Shown here piece after piece: positions 16,596 to 25,969 of a stretch of 64,000 nt of DNA. The translations under genes and the position numbers were made by a program. The notes under the pieces were generated by a model. The model worked only from the letters and a program-made list of their open reading frames with translations, ran no database searches and was not told the origin of the DNA. The stretch comes from Marinobacter sp050379415 (GTDB lineage: Bacteria > Pseudomonadota > Gammaproteobacteria > Pseudomonadales > Oleiphilaceae): the NCBI RefSeq assembly GCF_050379415.1, contig NZ_JBNRLS010000002.1, forward strand, positions 310,001-374,000. The letters run 5' to 3'. Position 1 is the first letter of the stretch, and the number at the start of each line of letters is the position of its first letter.

Positions 16596-17910
16596 TGACC
16601 ACACTCCCGTCTCCGTTGACTTTCCAGGTCTGGATCGCGTTCTTGTGATAGATCGAATTGGTACCGCGAGCCTGTTTGAGCTGAGCCAGCGTCGGCTGCA
16701 CATAACCGGTTTCGTCGATGACACGGGATTGCAGCAGGGCAGGATTGCCATCCCACTTCCACTCCAGGGAGAACCGGGTCAGGGATTTGGACATCACCGG
16801 CTCGCGCAATTGCGCCTGCTGCCAGTTCTGACCACCGTCAACCGAAACGTCGACAGCTTTTACCTTGCCGCGGCCGCTCCAGGCGAGGCCTTCGATCTGA
16901 CAAACACCCTTGTTCTTCAGAGGCATTTCAGGGCATGGCGAGGTGATCACCGACTTGGCTTCCATGACCCAGGTGAAGCCATGGGCAGTGCCATCCGGCA
17001 TCAGGTCCGTGTACTTGGACGTTTCCTCACGCTGCATCCAGGGCTTGTCACCCACTTCCAGCCGGCGCAGCCATTTCACATGGGTATTCCCTTCCCACCC
17101 CGGCACGACCAGGCGGATTGGATAGCCCTGCTCCCGACGCAACGCCTCACCGTTCTGGGCGTATGCGACAATGACATCATCGAGCGCTTTCTCGAGCGGG
17201 ATGCTGCGGGTCATGGCGGCGCCATCAGCACCTTCAGCCAGCAACCATTTGCCCTCCGGTTTGATACCAACTTCCTGAAGCAACGTGGAGAGCCTGACGC
17301 CGGTCCACTCCGCACAACTCACCATGCCGTGCAGGAACTGAAGCGAATTGAGCTGGGCGCCGCGCCATTCCATACCGCCATTTGCGGGACACTCGATGAA
17401 GTTGATCTGGGAAACGCTGGGGAATCGTTGCAGATCTTCCATGGAGAGGATGATCGGCCGGTCCACAAGACCATGAATCATCAGTCGATGTTGTTGAGGG
17501 TCAATTTCCGGCCGACCGGCATGGTGGCGTTCGAAGAAAAGACCGTTGGGAGTGATGATGCCTTTCAGGTGCTGAAGCGGGGTGAAGCTGATGGAAGAAA
17601 CTTTGTCTGCCGTAAGCCAGGGCACGTTCCGGCGTATGACATCTTTCTCGAACGGAGATGGAACACCGTAGGGATCGGTGACCACCCCTGGCCCGAGAGA
17701 TCGGGTCCACGGCGGAATCTCGGGCGGATACTGTGTCGAAGCCAGTGCCTTGGGAGCGATGCCTGCGAGAGCACCTCCAACCATGGCACCGCCTGCGGTG
17801 AACAGTCCGCTTCTGAGAAAACGTCTGCGTTCTTCTGAGGGTAAGCGTTCTGACTCTTCCAGGACTGTTTTGGATACATCCTGGTTGAGTCGGCGGAGTT
17901 TGCCGAGCAT
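16579..17910 (-). CDS. soxC: Sulfane dehydrogenase molybdenum subunit SoxC
   Basis: The 443-residue protein of the sulfite oxidase family has a Tat leader with RRRFLRSG at 28-35. The molybdenum-binding cysteine is C174 in INFIECPANGG. A C-terminal Mo-co dimerisation domain contains VDVSVDGGQNWQQAQL and RGTNSIYHKNAIQTWKVNGDG. It is the first gene of the operon. SoxCD removes six electrons from the sulfane sulfur, so this organism should oxidise thiosulfate fully to sulfate without storing sulfur globules. Confidence 0.94.
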   Translation of the reverse strand: MLGKLRRLNQDVSKTVLEESERLPSEERRRFLRSGLFTAGGAMVGGALAGIAPKALASTQYPPEIPPWTRSLGPGVVTDPYGVPSPFEKDVIRRNVPWLTADKVSSISFTPLQHLKGIITPNGLFFERHHAGRPEIDPQQHRLMIHGLVDRPIILSMEDLQRFPSVSQINFIECPANGGMEWRGAQLNSLQFLHGMVSCAEWTGVRLSTLLQEVGIKPEGKWLLAEGADGAAMTRSIPLEKALDDVIVAYAQNGEALRREQGYPIRLVVPGWEGNTHVKWLRRLEVGDKPWMQREETSKYTDLMPDGTAHGFTWVMEAKSVITSPCPEMPLKNKGVCQIEGLAWSGRGKVKAVDVSVDGGQNWQQAQLREPVMSKSLTRFSLEWKWDGNPALLQSRVIDETGYVQPTLAQLKQARGTNSIYHKNAIQTWKVNGDGSVVNVQLS

Positions 17911-18017
17911 ATTGTTTTTCTCCTCCTTCGATGCCGTCTCGGGCAGTCGGCCGGCGATCAGTACGGAACTGATGGGCGGTCTTGTTGTTTCTGTTATAAG
18001 GATATAATTTATTTATA

Positions 18018-18036
18018 AACCTCCAGTTAGGAGGTT
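18018..18036. promoter_or_regulatory. Inverted repeat in the sox/MBL divergent promoter region
   Basis: AACCTCC (18018-18024) and GGAGGTT (18030-18036) are separated by AGTTA. The site lies 108 bases upstream of soxC and adjoins an AT-rich stretch with a TATAAT on the plus strand (18003-18008). It could be an operator for a SoxR-type (ArsR family) repressor, but no such regulator gene is in the window. Confidence 0.4.
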
Positions 18037-18104
18037 ACAAGTGATTTTTGAATCCGGGTTCATAGGACGTTGGTCGTAAATGCCCTGCTTCAGATGCCTT
18101 CAAA

Positions 18105-18118
18105 TTGACGTAAATCAA
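18105..18118. promoter_or_regulatory. Candidate FNR/Anr box
   Basis: TTGAC-GTAA-ATCAA matches the FNR/Anr consensus TTGAT-N4-ATCAA with one mismatch. Its centre is about 60 bases before the MBL start codon at 18172 and about 200 bases from soxC. It suggests oxygen-responsive control of the divergent MBL gene, possibly also of sox. Confidence 0.5.
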
Positions 18119-18171
18119 AACGAATACAGGTACTTACATGGTAGGGAAAAATAACAAAAGGAGGGGCCGAG

Positions 18172-19176
18172 ATGGGGGCGAAAAAAACTGAAATCAGCAC
18201 CAGAATTGCCGGATTAGCCGGCGCAATGATGATCGTGTCAGGAACACTGGCTGCAGGGCCGACTTCCGGCTATGCCCCACTCTCGATTCCGTTCGAGGCC
18301 GAGCCGGTGAGCGTGGACAACGTTTATTACTTTGCAGGCCAGTCCGGGGTTCCGGGGAAGCAGAATGAGGGCTTTACCGCCAATGCGGGCTTTGTCATCA
18401 CCGAGGACGGTGTGGTGGTGTTCGATGCTCTGGGGACGCCGAGCCTTGGTGCCGCGATGATCGATAAAATACGCGAAAAGACGGAATTACCCATCTCTCA
18501 TGTGGTGATCAGTCACTATCACGCAGACCATGTTTATGGGCTCCAGGCTTTCAGGGATCTGACGGATGCGCAGATTATCGCCCAGGAGACATCCAGTGTT
18601 TATATCAACAGCCCGGATGCAGGGCAACGTCTGGAACAACGCAAACAGGCCCTCTCACCCTGGGTTGATGAAAACACCAGCGTTGTCTCCCCCGATGTAA
18701 CTTTCGAGGACGAAACGTCGGTGAAATCGGGAAGCTACCGCTTCAGCATCGTTCATGCCGGGCCCGCCCACTCGACCGATGACAGCCTGATGATGGTGCA
18801 ACCTGCCCGTGTGCTGTTTTCCGGGGACATCATCCAGAATGGCCGGGTACCCTACCTCGCCAGTTCCGAGGTCGATTCCGAAAACTGGATGGAAGCCATC
18901 GACAGGGTTCGGGAGATGAATCCGAAGATCCTGATCCCGGGCCATGGCAAGGCTTCGGAGAATGCCATGGAGGCCCTCAATTTCACCTACGACTACCTGG
19001 CATATGTGCGAGAGCACATGGGTGCCGCAGTAGAAAACTGGGTTCAGTTTGAGGAGGCCTACGCCGAGACCGACTGGTCCCGCTACGAGGGCCTGCCAGC
19101 CTTCGAGGCCTCGAATAAGGCTAACGCCTATCGCGTTTATCTTGAAATGGAGAAGGCCGCGCTGGGCGGCAGCTAG
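18172..19176 (+). CDS. SoxH-like periplasmic MBL-fold hydrolase
   Basis: The 334-residue protein starts after GGAGGGG and has a signal peptide (cleavage near TLAAGP). The metal motif is intact: H115-Y-H117-A-D119-H120 in VVISHYHADH. Further ligands are in HAGPAHSTDDSL, LFSGDIIQNG and LIPGHGKA. SoxH-like hydrolases accompany many sox clusters, but the substrate is not established. It is transcribed away from soxC and is the canonical counterpart of the altered MBL protein at 8817-9752. Confidence 0.85.
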   Translation: MGAKKTEISTRIAGLAGAMMIVSGTLAAGPTSGYAPLSIPFEAEPVSVDNVYYFAGQSGVPGKQNEGFTANAGFVITEDGVVVFDALGTPSLGAAMIDKIREKTELPISHVVISHYHADHVYGLQAFRDLTDAQIIAQETSSVYINSPDAGQRLEQRKQALSPWVDENTSVVSPDVTFEDETSVKSGSYRFSIVHAGPAHSTDDSLMMVQPARVLFSGDIIQNGRVPYLASSEVDSENWMEAIDRVREMNPKILIPGHGKASENAMEALNFTYDYLAYVREHMGAAVENWVQFEEAYAETDWSRYEGLPAFEASNKANAYRVYLEMEKAALGGS

Positions 19177-19185
19177 GCCACAGGA

Positions 19186-19788
19186 TCAGCGAACCAGTCT
19201 GGCCTGCTGCTCCTCTGCCAACTCCTCAAGAGTGCTGTACTCGCATTCCTTGCCGGCGATGAAGCTGTCGGATGAGTCCACCAGAATGTTGTCATCCCGC
19301 ATGAAACGCCGGCCAAGGAGCACCGGGTAGGAAAATTTGCCGCGATCGGTCAGCGAAAACTGGGTGGTGTGCATTGTCCCGGCGATACAGAACTCCAGAT
19401 CGACCACATACCGACGTTGTGACGGTGCCCCTTTTCGTTTGATGAGCACGGTCCTGCGCACGGGGCGTTCCAGCACGATCACTACGTTATCATGTGTGAA
19501 CTCACCCCCGGTTGGCTGATCTTCGTGATCTCCCAACGGAATTTCGAAACTGACCCAACGTTCTTCGTTCCTGGTAAATTCCTCAACGTTCACCGCGTGC
19601 AGAGATGAGGTCTTGGCCCCCGTGTCCAGCCGGGCCTTCAACCTTAGCCGGGTATCCTTCATGACCACCCATTCGACGAAACCGAGGGTTTCCGGGGCCC
19701 GGTCTTCATTACCCGTGTTCTCTTGAGCCTTGGCTGAAGTGGCTGCTGCCAGCGAGAGGATTATCAGAATCGTAGTCAGAAACCGCAT
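19186..19788 (-). CDS. Secreted retropepsin-like (ATP-dependent zinc protease family) protein
   Basis: The 200-residue protein has a signal peptide (cleavage near ATSAKA). The core LKARLDTGAKTSSLHA holds the DTGA aspartic-protease triad, and later LLGRRFMRDDNILVD is the family's C-terminal motif. These proteins are often labelled ATP-dependent zinc protease or RimB, but the sequence points to a retropepsin-type aspartyl fold. It overlaps the AcpH-like gene by one base and was probably translated with it. Confidence 0.82.
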   Translation of the reverse strand: MRFLTTILIILSLAAATSAKAQENTGNEDRAPETLGFVEWVVMKDTRLRLKARLDTGAKTSSLHAVNVEEFTRNEERWVSFEIPLGDHEDQPTGGEFTHDNVVIVLERPVRRTVLIKRKGAPSQRRYVVDLEFCIAGTMHTTQFSLTDRGKFSYPVLLGRRFMRDDNILVDSSDSFIAGKECEYSTLEELAEEQQARLVR

Positions 19789-20360
19789 TAAAACTCCTTC
19801 GCAATAGATTGAAGATCCGGGAAAAAATTCAGAAAACGTTCCTCGAGTTCCGTTTGATGATCATGAATTTCCTCGATCATCCCCTCAAACCGGTTGGAAA
19901 ATCGGATACGGGAGGCGACGCGGTCCAGTGCCTGCCCTATGTTATCCAGGTCCTGATAGGCTCCGAACCAGTCATGATCCACCATACGCGAGGTTACCTG
20001 CACCATCTGTGGCGGCATAAGATGTCGGTTTTCGTTCAGCTCCCGATAGGTGCGCTCGATAAAGCGGTCGCAATCATAATTGCTGAACCTGTGCCAGTGT
20101 TTCAGCAGGAAATGGTCATAGAGTATGTCCAGCGCCACTCCGGCAAACCGCCTCCGCTGTGACGAGAAAAGCCGTTTGGAAGCGAGGACTTCGGGATGGC
20201 GATCAGTGAAGGTATCCACTGAGAAATGATGACGCACCCCCCGGTGAACTTCGCCCGGAAGCGCCGAGAGCTCGACTCCCCGGGTAAAGTCACCGAGAAT
20301 GCTGCCCACGCGGGCTTCCGGGGAATCCGGTGCGAGAAAAACGTGGGCAAGATGGTTCAA
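19788..20360 (-). CDS. acpH: ACP phosphodiesterase-like protein (DUF479/AcpH)
   Basis: The 190-residue protein starts MNHLAHVFLA and continues SPEARVGSILGDFTRG. It contains VRHHFSVDTFTDRHPEV and LDILYDHFLLKHWHRFSN, the histidine/aspartate-rich motifs of the HD-like DUF479 family. AcpH removes the phosphopantetheine arm from acyl carrier protein. It is full length for the family (about 190-200). Confidence 0.85.
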   Translation of the reverse strand: MNHLAHVFLAPDSPEARVGSILGDFTRGVELSALPGEVHRGVRHHFSVDTFTDRHPEVLASKRLFSSQRRRFAGVALDILYDHFLLKHWHRFSNYDCDRFIERTYRELNENRHLMPPQMVQVTSRMVDHDWFGAYQDLDNIGQALDRVASRIRFSNRFEGMIEEIHDHQTELEERFLNFFPDLQSIAKEF

Positions 20361-20393
20361 ATCAACTCCCGATTCACTAAATCAGAGCAACGA

Positions 20394-20933
20394 TCAGAAG
20401 TTGAGCTGGATGCCCACACCGAGGCCGTCGAGCTCAACATTGTCGTCGTCGTAGTAACGCATGTACTCCAGGTTACCGGACAGATTCGGAGCGAACTCCA
20501 TGTTGGCACCGATACCGTAGGAAACATCGGAGTCATCATCTTCAACTGAACCGACTTCCGCCTCAACCCGGGTAAAACCCAATACCGCATACGGCGTTAT
20601 CGGGGATTCATTGGCTATGTTGAATGTGGCATAACCGCCGTAGAAGTTGTCTACGGAGACATCCACTCCGTTGATGGTGTCATCGTCGACCCCGAAACCG
20701 GCACGAGCCTCAATGCCAAGAAACGGCGTGGCCATCACACCAACCTTGCCGGAGAGAGTGCCGGTATCGGCATCGTAAGGTCCGAGCTCTGCATTCATAA
20801 AGGTATAGTTCAGACCGGCGTAGAGCCCGCCAACACCGGATTTGTACATGTCCTGAGCCTGAACTGCCCCGGTAGCCAGAAGACCGCTGGAAATGGTTGC
20901 CAGCGCCAGCGCGAGAGATTTTGTACGTACCAT
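20394..20933 (-). CDS. Small outer-membrane beta-barrel protein
   Basis: The 179-residue protein has a signal peptide (cleavage near GAVQAQDMY). The mature part alternates aromatic and polar residues in about eight strands (GGLYAGLNYTFM, YGGYATFNIA, ITPYAVLGFTRVEA, SGNLEYMRYY) and ends with a C-terminal phenylalanine in GVGIQLNF, as expected for barrel assembly by BamA. It belongs to the OmpA/Opa-like small barrel group. Several acidic loops (VEDDDSD, YYDDDN) are exposed. The specific role is unknown. Confidence 0.82.
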   Translation of the reverse strand: MVRTKSLALALATISSGLLATGAVQAQDMYKSGVGGLYAGLNYTFMNAELGPYDADTGTLSGKVGVMATPFLGIEARAGFGVDDDTINGVDVSVDNFYGGYATFNIANESPITPYAVLGFTRVEAEVGSVEDDDSDVSYGIGANMEFAPNLSGNLEYMRYYDDDNVELDGLGVGIQLNF

Positions 20934-21145
20934 GACTTGTTCTCCTTAACCGATTTTTTCGGTGTTCACCATTGAAGATGTACCAACCCCACGCTGTTTT
21001 CTATAGTAAAGATCCGAATTTACCTGTTATTTACGCCGATTTAATTTGCGCTTCATCGCACGCTAAGGCCTTGACTGCCTTGCGGATGGCATGGCCTGCA
21101 GGTATTCTGGCGCGGTCTCCCGGTTCAGCTGGCTAGAGCACTTTT

Positions 21146-22597
21146 TTGAGAAACCTAAACCCCGTCATTTTTATTGTCAGCGTCATGTTTGTGCTTCTGA
21201 GTATATTCATGACGTTACCTGTGATTTTGCTTGCCGGGTCCGAAGCGCCCAATGCCATGGCGTTTGCGGAATCGGCGGCGATTGTTTGCGGTCTTGGCGT
21301 ATTCGGTATTGTCACCACCTACAATCAGCCACGAGATCTGAAGCCCCGCTTCATGTTTGTGCTCACCGTCTCCAGCTGGTTCATCATTGCCCTCTTCTCG
21401 TCTCTGCCCTTTTACCTGAGCGACCTGCACCTGTCCGCCGCGGATGCCTTTTTCGAGGGCACCTCAGGCATAACCACCACCGGCGCAACTGTTCTGAGCG
21501 GCCTGGATGACATGGACCGGGATCTGCTGCTTTGGCGTTCGATCCTGCAGTGGATAGGCGGTATCGGGATTATCGGCATGTTCGTTGCTGTGCTGCCCTT
21601 CCTGCGGGTGGGTGGGATGCGCCTCTTTGCCACCGAATCCTCCGAGTGGACGGACAAGGCCCTGCCGAGAATGAAAACCCTGAGCCGGGGGCTATTGGTT
21701 GTCTACCTTACCTTTTCAGTGATCGCGGTCCTGACCTACTGGTTGTCTGGCATGAGCCTGTTTGATGCCTTCAATCACGGATTGACCAGTATTGCCACCG
21801 GTGGGTTCTCCACCTCCGATTTGTCCATGGGCAAGTTCAATGACCTGATTCTCATGGAAGCCACGTTCTTCATGATCCTCGGCAGCCTGCCCTTTTTCCT
21901 GTTCGTACGGGAAATGCACGGGCAACACGGCGTGTTGTTCCGGGACCAGCAGGTACGGATGTTCCTGGCCATCCTGCTGATCGTTCCGGCACTGCTGACG
22001 CTCTATCGCTGGTGGGTCTCGCCGGTTCCGTTCGATCCGATACACAACTACGCCGCCACACTGTTCAACGTTACTTCGGTCGTCACTACCACCGGTTATG
22101 CCTCCGAGGATTACAGTGCCTGGGGACCGCTGGCGTTCGTGCTGTTCTTTTTCCTGATGTTCGTGGGCGGATGCTCCGGCTCAACCGCCGGTGGCATGAA
22201 GATTTTCCGGTTCCAGTTGTCCCTGATCATCCTGCGGGAGCAATTGATGCGGCTGCTGCACCCCAGGGCGGTGCTGACCCGGAACTACAACGGCCGCTCG
22301 GTCAGTGACGAGATCATCTCCTCGATGATCGCCTACACCTTCATATTCCTGCTGTGCCTGCTCCTGATCACTGTCGCTCTGGCGGCCTTGCAACTGGATT
22401 TCGTGACGGCCTTGTCCGGAGCGCTCACCTCCCTGACCAACGTGGGCCCGGGGCTGGGCGAAATCATCGGGCCCGCAGGAAACTTCGGACCCTTGCCGGA
22501 TGCGGCCAAGTGGGTTCTGTCTGTCGGGATGCTGATGGGCCGGCTTGAAATACTCAGCGTCATTATTGTGCTCTCGCCCGCTTTCTGGCGAGGCTGA
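21146..22597 (+). CDS. trkH: Trk-type potassium uptake channel TrkH
   Basis: The 483-residue membrane protein has the four pore-loop repeats of TrkH/KtrB: TSGITTTGATVL, TSIATGGFSTSD, TSVVTTTGYASED and TSLTNVGPGLGEI, each with the selectivity-filter glycine. The first codon is TTG at 21146, chosen because it keeps the N-terminal helix. The first ATG (21185) would cut into it. No good ribosome binding site precedes either. TrkH forms the K+ translocating subunit and needs a TrkA-type regulator, which is not in the window. Confidence 0.9.
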   Translation: MRNLNPVIFIVSVMFVLLSIFMTLPVILLAGSEAPNAMAFAESAAIVCGLGVFGIVTTYNQPRDLKPRFMFVLTVSSWFIIALFSSLPFYLSDLHLSAADAFFEGTSGITTTGATVLSGLDDMDRDLLLWRSILQWIGGIGIIGMFVAVLPFLRVGGMRLFATESSEWTDKALPRMKTLSRGLLVVYLTFSVIAVLTYWLSGMSLFDAFNHGLTSIATGGFSTSDLSMGKFNDLILMEATFFMILGSLPFFLFVREMHGQHGVLFRDQQVRMFLAILLIVPALLTLYRWWVSPVPFDPIHNYAATLFNVTSVVTTTGYASEDYSAWGPLAFVLFFFLMFVGGCSGSTAGGMKIFRFQLSLIILREQLMRLLHPRAVLTRNYNGRSVSDEIISSMIAYTFIFLLCLLLITVALAALQLDFVTALSGALTSLTNVGPGLGEIIGPAGNFGPLPDAAKWVLSVGMLMGRLEILSVIIVLSPAFWRG

Positions 22598-22615
22598 TAG
22601 CTATCACGGCTATGA

Positions 22616-25141
22616 CTACCGCAGCCAGAGCACCGAGGCGTTTTCCAGAGGCAGGTTCAGGCGATCATCACTGACCCGGATTCTGGGTGTGTAATGGCCC
22701 TCCGGACGGGCGGGAACAGTGCACTGGTAGATCCAGCCCCGGGCTGATCCTTCCATGGCCTGTTTGCGCTCCATGGCCTGTACCTGCCTGGGGCCGTATT
22801 CAGAGGCTTCGGCAACGAGCTCAACGCCGATATGCTCGGCCGGCACGCCGTCCAGATAGACATCCACCATAAAGGCCTGGTTCTGGTCCTGCTCCTCAAC
22901 CTCAATTGAGGTAAACCGGAGGCGTGACCAGTGGGCATTGATCTCGCGCGTTTCCTGAACCAGGTCATGGGCCGTATCCGGGTCCCGCTGTTGACCGAGC
23001 GCTATCATGGGGCGGTAGAAATCCTCCACATATTCGCGAACCATGCGATTGGCAGAATAATGGGGCGTTAGCTGATCCATACTGGCCCGAATCATCCTGA
23101 TCCAGTCCATTGGCCGTCCGTCCTGGTCGACGCGGTAAAACGCTGGCACCACCCGACTTTCCAACAGGTCGAACAGTTCCCGGGCGTCGGATTCATCATG
23201 GTCGTTGGTGTGACTGAGCTCCTCGAAGGTGGCGCCGGACCTGATGGCCCAGCCCACATCCGGATTCCAGGCTTCCGCCCACCAACCGTCGTACTGGGAC
23301 AAGTTCAGTCCACCATTGACCAACACTTTCATGCCACTGGTACCACAGGCCTCCCAGGGATGGCGTGGGGTATTGAGCCAGACATCCACACCCTGGACCA
23401 GCTGGTTCGCGACGCCCAGGTCGTAATCCTCGATGAACACGACCTTGCCTTCGGCTTGCGGCAATCTCGAGAAATGCTTCCAGCGCCGGATCAACTCCTT
23501 GCCGGTCTTGTCGTAAGGGTGAGCCTTGCCGGCCAATACGATCTGTACCGGCTTGTCCCGGTGATTGAGCAGGTCCAGAAGCCGGTCAGGGTCGCTCAGT
23601 AGCAGATCCGGCCGCTTGTAGTCCGTGAACCTTCTGGCGAAGCCCAGGGTCAGGGTTTCGTTGTCCAGAAGCAGACCGCAGGCCGCGGCAGGATCATTGC
23701 CCGGGCTGTGTTCACAATGCTGGCTTGTCAGGCGCCGGCGCAAGTAGTGGATCATGCGTTTTCTCTGGGCGCGGCGCATATCCCACAGTTCCTGATCGGA
23801 GATCCCGCTCATCGGGCAACTGGCATCCATCGGACGGCGCCAGCGATCCTTGCCACAGGCCCGGGTCCAGAGTTCATCGGACTCCGCGGAATCCCAGCTT
23901 GGCGTATGGATTCCGTTGGTAACATATTCCACCGGAATGTCCTCCGTGGGCCACCGGGGAAAGAAGTCCTGAAGGATGGTCTGGGAGACCTTTTTGTGGA
24001 TTCTGCTGACGCCATTGACCCGCCCGCTCATGTTCAGGGCAAGCCATGCCATGTTCAGCAAGGGGTCCCCGGTGGTGTCCCGATCCGAGTTGTGGGTACC
24101 CAGATCCATCAACTGGTCCATGGTCAGATCCTGCCCGGCCAGCCAGGGGCTCAGGTAGAGTTGTACCAGCCGCCTCGGAAACCGGTCGAAGCCGGCGGCC
24201 ACCGAGGTATGGGTGGTGAACAGGTTGGTTGCCCGGGTCGCCATACGGGCGGTATCGAAGTCGCGCTCGTTGTCACTGGCCCATCCGAAAGCCCGTTCAA
24301 TCAGAGCCAGTGCGCAATGCCCTTCGTTGATATGACATGCCACGGGATCCCGGCCCAGGGCGCGCAGCAAACGCCAGCCGCCAATGCCGAGGACCATCTC
24401 CTGTTGAAGCCGCTTTTCCGGATCACCACTGTACAGCTCACTGGTGATACCCCGGTCCCCGGGTTCGTTGCGGGGGTCATTGCTGTCGAGAAGCAACAGC
24501 TCGCAATGCCCTACCTGGCCAACCCAGGCTCTCAGGCGCACATCCCGGCCCGGCAGAGGCACGATTACCCGCAGCCACTGATCATCCTCATCCCGTAGTG
24601 GAGATACCGGTAGCATGGTAGGGTCATTGTAGGGGTAGAATTCCAGCTGCTCACCGTCGGTGCTGATGGCCTGCCGGAAGTAGCCCTGCTGATACAGCAG
24701 ACCAACGGCGGTGACGGGAACGCCAAGGTCGCTGGCTGCCTTCAGGTAATCCCCGGCAAGTACGCCTAGCCCCCCACTATAGAGCGGCAGTGACTCGCTC
24801 AGGCCGTATTCCATGCAGAAAAAGGCGATCCCACGGTCCAGTTCATCCCGGCACTGCTCGGAATACCAGGTTCTGGTGCGGACGAATCGGTCGTGAGCAT
24901 CCATCTGTTCCCGGTACCGGGCCAGGAAATCCGGATCCCGGCTGAGCTCGTCCAGGCGCTCTCCCGAGGCACTGTTGAGCACCAACCAGGCATTGCGGGT
25001 GCTGTCCCAGGTTTCCTGGTCCAGGGTGCGCCACAGCACGTCACTGCCATGGTGCCAGCTCCATCTCAGGTCCAGGGCAAGGGTGAACAAACCATTAAGG
25101 GCCTCAGGCAACTGCCTTGGCCGGTAGGCCGCTAACGTCAT
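22616..25141 (-). CDS. glgP: Alpha-glucan (glycogen) phosphorylase, paralogue 1
   Basis: The 841-residue protein has an N-terminal DUF3417-type domain (RWSWHHGSDVLWRTLD) followed by the phosphorylase body: MEYGLSESLPLYSGGLGVLAGDY, CHINEGHCAL and FTTHTSVAAGFDRF. The PLP-binding lysine lies in EACGTSGMKVLVNGGLNLS. This is the TIGR02094-type alpha-glucan phosphorylase, which releases glucose-1-phosphate from glycogen or maltodextrin. It is last in a minus-strand group with malQ, GH57 and glgC. A second paralogue lies at 34465-37023. Confidence 0.93.
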   Translation of the reverse strand: MTLAAYRPRQLPEALNGLFTLALDLRWSWHHGSDVLWRTLDQETWDSTRNAWLVLNSASGERLDELSRDPDFLARYREQMDAHDRFVRTRTWYSEQCRDELDRGIAFFCMEYGLSESLPLYSGGLGVLAGDYLKAASDLGVPVTAVGLLYQQGYFRQAISTDGEQLEFYPYNDPTMLPVSPLRDEDDQWLRVIVPLPGRDVRLRAWVGQVGHCELLLLDSNDPRNEPGDRGITSELYSGDPEKRLQQEMVLGIGGWRLLRALGRDPVACHINEGHCALALIERAFGWASDNERDFDTARMATRATNLFTTHTSVAAGFDRFPRRLVQLYLSPWLAGQDLTMDQLMDLGTHNSDRDTTGDPLLNMAWLALNMSGRVNGVSRIHKKVSQTILQDFFPRWPTEDIPVEYVTNGIHTPSWDSAESDELWTRACGKDRWRRPMDASCPMSGISDQELWDMRRAQRKRMIHYLRRRLTSQHCEHSPGNDPAAACGLLLDNETLTLGFARRFTDYKRPDLLLSDPDRLLDLLNHRDKPVQIVLAGKAHPYDKTGKELIRRWKHFSRLPQAEGKVVFIEDYDLGVANQLVQGVDVWLNTPRHPWEACGTSGMKVLVNGGLNLSQYDGWWAEAWNPDVGWAIRSGATFEELSHTNDHDESDARELFDLLESRVVPAFYRVDQDGRPMDWIRMIRASMDQLTPHYSANRMVREYVEDFYRPMIALGQQRDPDTAHDLVQETREINAHWSRLRFTSIEVEEQDQNQAFMVDVYLDGVPAEHIGVELVAEASEYGPRQVQAMERKQAMEGSARGWIYQCTVPARPEGHYTPRIRVSDDRLNLPLENASVLWLR

Positions 25142-25178
25142 CGGTGTTCAAATCCCTTTGTAGCTCTTTGCCAAATGA

Positions 25179-25949
25179 TCAGTGTGCTGTGTATCCGCCG
25201 TCTATGACCAGTTCGCTGCCGGTCATGAACTTGGACTCCTCGGAAGCCAGGAATACGATGCCCCAGGCAATATCATCCGGTTCGCCCATGTGACCCAACG
25301 GATGCAGGGCCGCGGTGGCTTCTTTGGCAGCTTCAAGGTCCTCCCCTGTGGTTTTCAGGTGCCCTTCCACCATCGGGGTCCAGATAAAGCCCGGATGGAT
25401 GGAATTCGCCCGGATATTGTCCGGTGCGTAGAGCATCGCATCGGTCTTGGTCATCAGCCGTACCGCACCTTTGGAAGCGTGGTAAGGAGGCACGTCCGGT
25501 GCGCTGACCAGGCCGTAAATGGAAGACAGATTGATGATGCTGCCGCGCCCGGCCTTTTTCATGTGCGGGATCGCATGCTTGGTGCAGAAGAACACACCCT
25601 TCACGTTAACCTTCTGGACCAGATCCCACTCCTCCTCGGTCAATTCGTGGGTTGGCTTGTTTGGCCCGGCGATCCCGGCGTTGTTAACGAGCACATCGAT
25701 ATGGCCGAATTTGTCCGCAGCTTCATTAATGGCTGCCTTCACATTCTGCTCGTCACCCACGTCACAATGCCAGTAGGCTATCTGGCGGCCTTCACCGGAG
25801 AGTTTCCTGACCAGGGCATTACCTTCATCGTCCAGGCAATCGAGGATCGCTACTGAAGCGCCCTCCTCTGCCATCCTGGCAACCGCCGCGGCACCAATAC
25901 CGTGTGAGCCGCCCGTGATCAGGGCGACCTTGCCTTTCAGCCTGTCCAT
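25179..25949 (-). CDS. Short-chain dehydrogenase/reductase (SDR)
   Basis: The 256-residue classical SDR has the cofactor motif TGGSHGIGAAA at the N-terminus, NNAGIAG and the catalytic YHASKGA (Y-x-x-x-K). The aspartate in ILDCLDDEG after the second strand points to NAD(H) preference. The sequence MTGSELVIDGGYTAH at the end resembles glucose-1-dehydrogenase or cyclopentanol dehydrogenase-like SDRs. It sits inside the glycogen locus but the substrate cannot be told. Confidence 0.87.
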   Translation of the reverse strand: MDRLKGKVALITGGSHGIGAAAVARMAEEGASVAILDCLDDEGNALVRKLSGEGRQIAYWHCDVGDEQNVKAAINEAADKFGHIDVLVNNAGIAGPNKPTHELTEEEWDLVQKVNVKGVFFCTKHAIPHMKKAGRGSIINLSSIYGLVSAPDVPPYHASKGAVRLMTKTDAMLYAPDNIRANSIHPGFIWTPMVEGHLKTTGEDLEAAKEATAALHPLGHMGEPDDIAWGIVFLASEESKFMTGSELVIDGGYTAH

Positions 25950-25969
25950 AACAACTCCTGAAGAATCAA

